Shown here: positions 56,793 through 64,000 of the stretch, piece after piece
Numbering within the stretch: the stretch's first letter is position 1
Layout: each line of letters begins with the position of its first letter
Notes under the pieces: model-generated
Database searches by the model: none
What the model was told of the DNA's origin: nothing
What the model saw: the letters and a program-made list of their open reading frames with translations, nothing else
Program-made: the position numbers and the translations under genes
NCBI GenBank assembly: GCA_033819885.1
Contig: JAQYUZ010000032.1
Location: 124,001 to 188,000 of the forward strand
DNA length: 64,000 bases
Reading direction: 5' to 3'
Source of the DNA: Microbotryomycetes sp. JL201
Taxonomy: Eukaryota > Basidiomycota > Microbotryomycetes

Positions 56793-57882
56793 ATGTCAAT
56801 CGAAAAGCTCTATCCGTACCAGGCGCCCAAAGATGCCGATTTCAAGATCATCTCGAGCGAGTGAGTACGCGACCTTTTCGCAATATGATGCTACTGAAAC
56901 GCTTTGAAATGAAGCGGCGTCGAGTTTCCCGTGTGCAAGCTCGCCTTGCAAGCTGTCTCAAGCGTGTTTGCCGACATGTTTGCGGTCGTTGGCGCTTGTG
57001 AAACAGATGCAAAAACAGATGCGCAAGCACAAAGTGACTCTCAAGTAACGTTGACAGAGAATGCAGACACGCTGCGGATTGTTCTCGGTGTACTAGACCC
57101 AAGTCAACTTTTTAGCCAACGCCCACTGGACTGGATTGCCCAAAAAGAGCTATTTTGGTCGGTAGTTGTGCTCGTGCACAAGTACGAGGTGAGAAAGTCA
57201 CGAAAAAGTACTGCTGCCCACGAAGGTTGACTTGAGCGGGTGGCGTTCGTTCCAGCTTCCGGTGGTGACGGTCCGCATCCTTGTCGAGGCCAAGTGAGCG
57301 CGCTGAGGTTTCTGAGGAGGAGTGGACGCTCACGATTTGATAGCCTCGCGCTCTTTGCACCTCTGGGCTCGGGCTGGAACAAACCCGAATTGCGTTTCCG
57401 AATCGCAGTATATGGTGCGCATCACGGTCCCAGCCTTCTCTTCAACCAAGCGGTATATCAGATAGTAGACGGAACCTCTGTCAACCAGTTCGAAGCCTGG
57501 AGTAGTGAGATTGCTCAGCTAACAAGCCATTTAATTGACGCCGAACCGACTGTGAGCGACTTCTCTGCCGGTCAGTTTTTGATGGCTGAACGCGGTGTAT
57601 CCTCAGGTGTTGGCATGCCTCAAACTCAAAGCTAGAGCGCAGGAGGCGCGCCGGGTGATATTTGAAAAATACATTCGACCCATCGCCATGACAGCAGAGA
57701 ACGCCGCTATCCTTTTGGCTTGGAGCAAAACGGAGAACCTCTGCACAGTGAGAGGTCTGGATCGGCTACTTCGGTCCGATGGGAGTGCGTACAAAGCGCT
57801 TCAGAAAGTGCCGGATATGAACAATCGGAAGAACAACATTATCCACCTTTTGCGCGAAGCGTTCGAGTCGATCAAAACTTGA
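56793..57882 (+). CDS. BTB/POZ domain protein, tandem copy 2
   Basis: Exons 56793-56860, 56915-57188, 57256-57293, 57344-57551 and 57607-57882 sum to 864 nt, 287 residues. It starts MSIEKLYPYQAPKDADFKII and continues SSDGVEFPVCKLALQAVSSV FADMF, matching copy 1. LRIVLGVLDPSQLFSQRPLD and FWSVVVLVHKYE complete the BTB part. LRFRIAVYGAHHGPSLLFNQ and VLACLKLKARAQEARRVIFE form the C-terminal half. Intron positions are shared with copy 1, so the two arose by tandem duplication and then diverged strongly. A short Asp/Gln/Thr-rich insert in the BTB domain (TDAKTDAQAQSDSQ) is specific to this copy. Confidence 0.8.
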
Positions 57883-58203
57883 CGTGTTCATGGCTCATAA
57901 GCATTGGTTGGCGAAGTCAGGGCCCCCAGCTTAATGATTGCAATCCATCGCGATCGATAGCTAACCAGAGCCCAAAATGCCTGAAATGCGGCTGTCCGGG
58001 ACTGACGCACAGTCGATCAGACACTGAGACAGATGTGGTGCTGCGATTGTCTTCCTATGAGCTGATCCTGAACGTGAATAGCTCAAGCGTCTCTGAGTTA
58101 ATTCCAGAGCTCGTGAGTGCATTGCCACTCGTGCATCTCGCAGTGTCGTTCGTATGTGTCTGCATTTGACGGTGCTCGCGCTCCAATGTCAGAACGAAAT
58201 CTT
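57883..58203. other. intergenic between convergent genes
   Basis: 321 nt between the stop of BTB copy 2 and the stop of the Yip1-family gene; holds both 3' ends. No coding or structural signal seen. Confidence 0.4.
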
Positions 58204-59281
58204 TTATGACAACATTGTCATCCAAGCCAAGAGAAAGTAGAGCAGACACAGCGGATACAATGCCAAGAACGACCTGTCGCCGAGGTTTGTTCCTCCCAAA
58301 AAATTGACCGAGGCTGCTCGTAAGTTTGTGAGCAAACTGATGAATCTCGAATTACGCTCGCTGGCTCACCCCAGATCGACCAAGCAAGCGCAGCTGCGCA
58401 GACAGGAATTCTGATCCACAATAGCTTGATGAACAGCGATATGACGGCAGCAATGTCTAGCGGAAAAATGCAGTATCCGAGCACACAGAGCGACTGGAAG
58501 AAGCTGACTTTGCCGCCGAGCAGTTTTGCGTTCAAGGTGACAACGGACGAGCCGAGCCAGATGATGACAAATACGCCAGTAAAGATGGGTAGCGATTGCT
58601 CAGAGTCGGCTGCAACAAGCGCGGTGAGACGGCGTTCGGGATCCGAAAAGCCTCGCGACGTACCTTCCATTGAGAGCAAGATTGCAAGTGTCAAGCAGAA
58701 CTGGATGCCTGCTTGTGAGTGACGACCTACATGCCAAAGTCTTCGTGCTCACGATCAATGGGCCCCACAAGTCCCAGTCTCGCAGAACCGCATTCTCTGC
58801 CGTCGGGTGCAGCACTTGAACAATCTTGACCCCAATTGCTCTCAGATCGCGCATCTTATCTCAACAGAAGTCAGCAAGATGGAATGCTATACCATCTCGG
58901 GACGCTCACGATTGTTTCGGATACGGGTTCGTCCAGCGTGTTAGATCCCGTGTACCTGCCAGAATAGACATGTGAGGATTGCTGTAAGTCAACAGAAGAA
59001 TCACATGCCGACCTCGTCTCTGTCCTGATGCCTCCAATCGTCGTGGTCGTGGTCCGTTGACCTATGCTCCCTGGTGCCCCGCTGCCAATCCTGCCGCTGA
59101 GGCCACTGCTGCCGTGTGAGCTACTCGTGTCGACGCCGTTCGGGGCGCGTCCTTTGCCCTTGGTGTCGCTGTTGGGCGCTTGCTGCGACTGAGGCGGCAC
59201 GGGGAGCAAGTTTGTGTTTGATGTGGCCACCAGGTCATCGTCATCGTCGTCAGGCGCAATGTGATATGCCTGATGAGACAT
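58204..59281 (-). CDS. Yip1-family Golgi membrane protein (YIPF6/Yip4 type)
   Basis: Start ATG 59281 (MSHQAYHIAPDDDDDDLVAT). A hydrophilic N-terminus is followed by TLDEPVSETI, DLRAIGVKIVQVLHPTAENA and the family motif RDWDLWGPLI. About five membrane segments follow: LTLAILLSM, PIFTGVFVIIWLGSSVVTLN, FFQSLCVLGYCIFPLDIAAV (with the conserved GYxxFPL), IPVCAAALAWSIWAS, and LALYPLCLLYFLLAWMTMLS at the end. TAA is at 58206-58204. DLWGPL and GYCIFPL together are diagnostic for the Yip1 family. YIPF6/Yip4 homologues bind Rab/Ypt GTPases and work in ER-Golgi traffic. The gene is divergent from the LARP7-like gene. Confidence 0.88.
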
Positions 59282-59662
59282 GTCGCGCGGGTTCAGGTTA
59301 CGAGAAGGTCTGTGAAGTGTGCGCGCACGTGAATATGAGCGTGGCACGACGGGATCGTGGTCGATTTTGTTTGTGCAAACCAAATTGAGCACACAACACA
59401 CAGACAGATTAATCTAATTGATCACGTATGCCTGAAAGGGGGCCCCTCTTGCTTACGTGCCTTTAAATTCTGGTCACGTGCTCAAGACGCCTTGTAGTCA
59501 ACAGCGAGGCGGGTTCACTCTTGGCATGGTTGCATGCAGAACAGGTAATGCAGTAATATTTGCGGTCATCAACATGGGAGAATTGCGCTTCGATACGCTC
59601 GAGCCAGCTTGCCCTTCTGCCGAGCGAGAGACGGCAAGTTTCTCGCACGTCGCAGCTCAGCA
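59282..59662. promoter_or_regulatory. divergent promoter, Yip1-family gene and LARP7-like gene
   Basis: 381 nt between two diverg­ing start codons. CACGTG at 59475-59480 lies near the middle and could serve either gene (inference). Confidence 0.45.
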
Positions 59663-61882
59663 ATGGCATTCATGCCACGTGCGATTGCACGCAAGAACAA
59701 GCCGCCTGCTTCGACCACAGCTGGAGCGTCTGGCGCAAAGTCCGGAGGAACGTCTGTTGCTCGAGTCACGGAGGCGGCGGACTCGTCAATCGCCCCTAGC
59801 ATGGCACAAGTCAACACTCAGGCATCGACTGAAGCTTCCACGAGTCGCGGCGCGACGCAAGACGCTGTGTCGGACGCGACCAGGCAGTTGTCGAAAGTCA
59901 AGCTTGATCCTCACCAGGAACAACTACGGGAACAGCTCTTGTCGACAATCGAAAGCTCATTTTCAGACTGGGGGCTGTCTACGTACAAGTCTTCGGGCTT
60001 GTTGGACAGAATCAGAAGTAGCGCGGACGGATGTCCGTCCTATGATGAGAGTGTCATCGAATACGATATGGCTGACTCGGGTCCACATCCTGCAGTCGTC
60101 CACATTCAGCACGTCTTGCAGCTGGCACCAGTGCGAGCACTAACATCGACGCAAGCTGACGTGCAGAAGGCTCTGGCACATCGACCTTCTTTGATCGTCA
60201 AGGCAAGTCCGGGTATATCCAAAGTCATGCTTTGCTGACATTCAAAGCATTTTGTAGCTGTCTCCAACCGGGTTTGGTATCGGGCGAATCGACAACATCA
60301 ACATTGACCGCTTGATCAGCCTCGAACCAGCCGACTGGGACGACATGACGCTGTATCTGGTCAGTCGGCTTGCATTCGAATTCGGTCCGAATCTTTCTGA
60401 TCAATCCGTAATGTTGTTACATTACAGGATAATATTCCTTCAATTCCAGCCTCCTTTGGATCATCTCTCGCTTCGTTTATTTCTGCCATGTTGTCTACGG
60501 TTGTTCAACGCATTATAATCCCCCCGCTCTATGACCCGCAACGCAAGGACAAGGATTCCGAGACTTATGACGATGGTAGTCAAAGCGAGGCCTTTGCAAG
60601 GGCCCAGGCTGCCAAGACGGCCAAACCGCTTCGCACCGCCGCACTGAAACTCCCGGCCGGCGGGGGACCATTCAGAGGTTATGCATTTGTTGTCGTTCAG
60701 AGTCAAGAGGACGCGAACCGGATACTGAATACATGGAAGTGGGAGCGTGCGCCTGTCGAGTCCAGTGGCGACGCCAGGACCGCTGAGGATGGTAATGACG
60801 AAGACGTGAGTATGATGGAGGAGGGGCCTGTCAAGCTGGAGAGTCTAGCGAGGATGTATGGTCTCAGAGCGCTCTCTTAGTAAGTCAGTGTGCTGCTGCG
60901 CAGCCCAATCAGCGCTGACGGGGTTGTTCGCAGTAAACGATGGCTCGAGCTCAAGGCGGAATACTTGCGGTACCGGAAAAGCTTGTATGTTCTTGCTGAA
61001 GCTTACGCCGAGAAGAATCAACTGCAACGACGACAACGTATGCGAGGCAGTCCGTCGCCGCCTCCCGCACTCGAACGAGAGCCATTGCCCTCGGCGCCTG
61101 TGACCAACAAGACTCCGAAGCGACCTGCCGACTCTGGCCCCGAAAACAGTACAAAGCGATCGTCCAAGAAAGCGAAGCGAGCATCGAGCCCGAGCGACTG
61201 GAGCAAACATGTTCGACCGCCGTCGCCCGAGATTCCCCTCGACAGCGAACAAGCTCTCGAGGCCAAGGGAGCATTCCCAAAAGGATGCATCGTATGGTTG
61301 CGCAACATTCATGAAAAGAGCACGAAGAATTCGCTCAAGACTGTGCTCAGCAAGCTGTTGGAAGAGCTCGAGGAGGGAAGTGGCACTGGCGTCGAATTTA
61401 TCGATTACGAGAAAGGGCTCGACAATGTAAGTGGACAATTGCCGATGATCGGTCAGCGATTCACCATGTGTGCGACACAGTGCCATGTCCGTTTCGCGTC
61501 AGCGCATTTGGCGACGCTTATGCACGAACACTTGACGTCCAATCAATGCGTTCAACTGGCTTCAAATTATATCTCGTCTCCCGCACTCAGCTCGACACCA
61601 CCCGAAGGTGTTATATCGGACCCTGGTCGTCGGCCCCTCATTTCTCAAACACTCGAAGGCGAACGGGAACGAATTTACTGGCAACAATTGCCCGAATCGA
61701 CTCGGCGTGGAGCACGCAAGAGTGCCGGCGGGCCTGTGGCCCTTGTGTCAAAGGGCAAGAAGGAGATTGCTCGCGACTTGATCGAGGCGAGGTTGAGCGA
61801 GATGAACGGTTCGACTGAGGGTGCAGAGCAAGAGCAAACCGAGGTCAGAGCAAAGCGGACAAAAAAGCCATCACGAGCTTGA
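59663..61882 (+). CDS. La-related protein, LARP7/Pof8-like (La motif, RRM, C-terminal xRRM)
   Basis: Exons 59663-60202, 60258-60359, 60428-60879, 60934-61426 and 61481-61882 sum to 1989 nt, 662 residues. The La-motif-like part is HQEQLREQLLSTIESSFSDW to ALAHRPSLIVKLSPTGFGIG; it is degenerate. RRM1 has RNP2 TLYLDNIPSIP and RNP1 FRGYAFVVVQSQEDANRI, closing with LSYKRWLELKAEYLRY, a typical La-protein ending of RRM1. A basic linker (NSTKRSSKKAKRASSPS) leads to a C-terminal xRRM: KGCIVWLRNIHEKSTKNSLK and CHVRFASAHLATLMHEHL. LARP7 proteins bind U-tailed Pol III RNAs; fission yeast Pof8 assembles telomerase RNA and also aids U6 methylation. Which RNA is bound here is open. Intron 1 (60203-60257) starts GCAAGT. 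Confidence 0.72.
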
Positions 61883-61898
61883 CCGTCGTCATTTGCAA

Positions 61899-62601
61899 TT
61901 ACAAACGCATTACTTGTCTTTCGGTGGATGTGCCGATGCCAAGTCTGGGATTTCTCTCTCGCCGTCCGGCAAAATTGACTCTCGCCCTTCTGCCTTGTCC
62001 CGCGCCGCTAGCTCTTCTGGTGTCAAATAAATGTCTTTCGTCGCCTGCATCAATTCGTACAGTTGGCCAAGCTGGTCTGCCGATAGCTGCGTTTCGGAAC
62101 AGAGTCAGCTTACAAAATCTCGGTGGCGCCAAGCGAAGGCCATGAGACTGACCTGCTCTAAAACACCTTCTGGTAATTTTTTGCCTATTCGTCTTATTCT
62201 ATCGGCGTCGCTCTCATGCTCGCCTTTGACTTGAGCCAAGTATTCGACTAATTGTTGTTCGTGGTGGTCCAAGTACTTTTTCCACTCGCTCAGGAACCCG
62301 ACAATGTACAAAGGATTGTCTGTTGTCTTTGTTCGTCTAAACTCTGCCTGTTTTCCGAGGCATACACGTCAGTTCTCGCGTCAAGGGTTTGTGCGACAAG
62401 AGTTGATGTCATCTTGGCGAGGTTTGAACTGACTTTGACATATTCGTCCCCCATGACTCTCATCTCGGGCGGCAACAGCTTGCGATGAACTCGTAGTAAC
62501 CGTCTGTACAGAGGTATCGGCGGCAACAGTTGAGCCGCGACTTCGTCCATCGGAGCAGGTCGGACGGTCGCCGCGAAGCGCACGCAACTCGCTCGAAACA
62601 T
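61899..62601 (-). CDS. succinate dehydrogenase assembly factor SDHAF3 (ACN9/SDH7), LYR protein
   Basis: Start ATG 62601 ([19 protein letters not shown]), an Arg/Ala-rich presequence-like N-terminus. The LYR motif and ACN9 core follow: [60 protein letters not shown], and [20 protein letters not shown]. The remaining C-terminus is hydrophilic, ending [10 protein letters not shown] with TAA at 61901-61899. SDHAF3 protects the iron-sulfur subunit of complex II during maturation in the mitochondrial matrix; its loss in yeast abolishes acetate growth (acn9). Two short introns. The stop is 16 nt from that of the LARP7-like gene, so the two transcripts must overlap at their 3' ends. Confidence 0.9.
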
Positions 62602-62882
62602 TGTTCAATCAAAGTCACCAAAGAGTCGTTCTATGAGCTGACGAGAGACGGTGTGGATCGGGTGTCGCAGGTGTCGGGCGTCGGACGAAAACGAATCCGC
62701 GCCACTGGCAGAGGCGTCTTTGTTGTTCACCGCAGACGGTCAGCTTCCCGTGTGATTGTTGATTTGGATGCACTGGATGGTCAACCGCTGTGACAAGTAA
62801 GAATTAAAAACACTTTTGAAATTCAAGTTGAGGAATCATCTCTTGCTATCTACATCTGTCACATCTTTGATCTGCCAACTAG

Positions 62883-63953
62883 TCAAAAAGTCTCCTTGAG
62901 ATGCTTGATTGATGCTTCAAACGCCTCGTCCATAGCCTTCTTGACGGTGGCGTCGTTGGGGTCACCGCGGATGCTCCAGCCGTGCGAGACGCCAGCCCAA
63001 TATTTGCGAGTGTAGTTTTTGTCACCCTTGAATACTTCGTCGGCAATTTTTTGCTGTTCAGGTCCCATCTATTGCGGAAAGTGAACGCGTTAGTCAGCAG
63101 TGTTACGAGACAAGGACCTTTGCGGCATGTACCATGAAGTCGGTCTCGCAGGTGTTCCACAAGAATGGCACAGAATGCGACTTGATCTTTTCTGCGTCGT
63201 CAGGGAATTTGAGAAGCGAAGGATGGTTGACGATGGCGGTTTTGAGTTGGTCCTAGAAGCATCAAAACAGGCTCAGTCTCGTCGAGTCGAGCCGGCTAAT
63301 AGGCCTACAGCGCTACTTACGTCGATGACCAAGTCTGCAACGTAGCGACCACCGAAGCAAAAGCCCGAGGCAGCGAGCGTGGTCACGCCCTTGTCCTTCA
63401 AAGCCTTCATCACATTGTCGATGTGCGGTCGAGTAACGTCTGCGCCATGCTTGCCAATCCACTTGCCCAAGTCAAAGTTGGGATCATTGAGACCGTTCTC
63501 AGGTACTGGGTCGCCGTTCAAATAGTCGATCGAATACGTCGCGAATCCCTCATCCGCAAACGAATCGGCCAAAAGCAAGCCATTGTTGAGTTCGTTGCCG
63601 AAAGCGTCAGGCAACAGCAAAAGGGCCTTTGTCTTATCGTAATCTCCTTTTGGTAGGGCCTCGTCTGCAACGTCGTGCAAGCTTGTCAGCTTTCTCCGAC
63701 GTCGGGAGGTGGGGCAGTAGGGCATCGATTCGATCGACGCCGAATAACTCCATGGATCGTCCATCAGACTCGAACAAGATTCATCTGACTCACAGACCGG
63801 GGTTTCACCGAATTTGATCTTGTTGCCTCGAGGCGTGCCTTCGTGCTGCAAGAACACAACCAAGCAAGATGTGTGTTAGGCAAACGAAGCTGTGTCTCGA
63901 ACGAGGACGAATCGCACTTTGAAGCCAGAGATGCAGCAAGATCCCAGTGACAT
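62883..63953 (-). CDS. dienelactone hydrolase family protein
   Basis: Start ATG 63953 (MSLGSCCISGFK). The first intron is 63917-63846, then HEGTPRGNKIKFGETPVYEA spans the next junction. LLLPDAFGNELNNGLLLADS and GFATYSIDYLNGDPVPEN follow. The nucleophile elbow is ASGFCFGGRYVADLVID, with Cys in G-x-C-x-G-G. FLWNTCETDFMMGPEQQ and the His region YWAGVSHGWSIRGDPND complete the triad; the protein ends KHLKETF (TGA 62885-62883). The alpha/beta-hydrolase fold and length of about 260 residues fit fungal DLH-like proteins, which are widespread and mostly uncharacterised (AIM2-like in yeast). Cytosolic; no signal peptide. The Cys nucleophile argues for lactone or thioester-type chemistry, substrate unknown. 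Confidence 0.9.
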
Positions 63954-64000
63954 GCTTGATGTGGGTTGGCAGGAAGAAGAAGGATGCTGTGCTCCGATGG
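63954..64000. other. upstream edge of the dienelactone hydrolase gene
   Basis: Only 47 nt remain beyond the start codon; nothing can be said about the promoter. Confidence 0.3.

Overview
The window is nuclear DNA of a fungus, most likely a basidiomycete. Genes are closely packed on both strands and cut by many short introns (mostly 50-90 nt). They include a single-chain urease, a DUF1264 protein, ATG9 and a Prp24/SART3 homologue with canonical GT-AG and some GC-AG introns. Base composition is near 50 percent GC. I cannot name the species. No rRNA, convincing tRNA, CRISPR array or prokaryotic operon was seen.

Left part (1-17.9 kb): the 3' end of a GDSL esterase; a small peroxisomal SCP2 protein ending in SKL; the OLA1/YchF ATPase (minus); Prp24/SART3 (plus), which recycles U6 snRNP; a large PH-domain protein (minus); an OBAP/DUF1264 protein (minus); urease (minus); and a PHYHD1-type dioxygenase (plus). 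Centre left (18.0-21.8 kb) is a decayed retroelement-like repeat whose two halves face each other as a long imperfect inverted repeat. After it come a multi-pass membrane protein, a probable REC114 meiotic protein and a 2-kb gene-free stretch.

Centre (27.4-40.5 kb): a RING protein with SUMO-interaction-like motifs, a histidine phosphatase, ATG9, DNA ligase I (minus), S-adenosylmethionine decarboxylase with a tiny upstream ORF, and a small conserved-looking protein. From 40.8 to 46.7 kb four divergent tandem genes on the minus strand form one family that I do not recognise. They share exon order, phase-0 introns and a TRRQxxRY tail. This is the most interesting feature of the window.

Right part (46.9-64 kb): an RRM-YTH m6A-reader-type protein, the ribosome-biogenesis J-protein JJJ1, an RS-domain cyclophilin, a tandem pair of BTB/POZ proteins, a YIPF6-type Golgi protein, a LARP7/Pof8-like La protein, the complex II assembly factor SDHAF3 and a dienelactone hydrolase.

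Most genes are housekeeping and functionally unrelated. RNA metabolism is well represented (Prp24/SART3, YTH, SR-cyclophilin, LARP7). Exon coordinates were worked out by hand from splice signals, reading phase and protein-family continuity. Where exon lengths are given in full they sum to a multiple of three.
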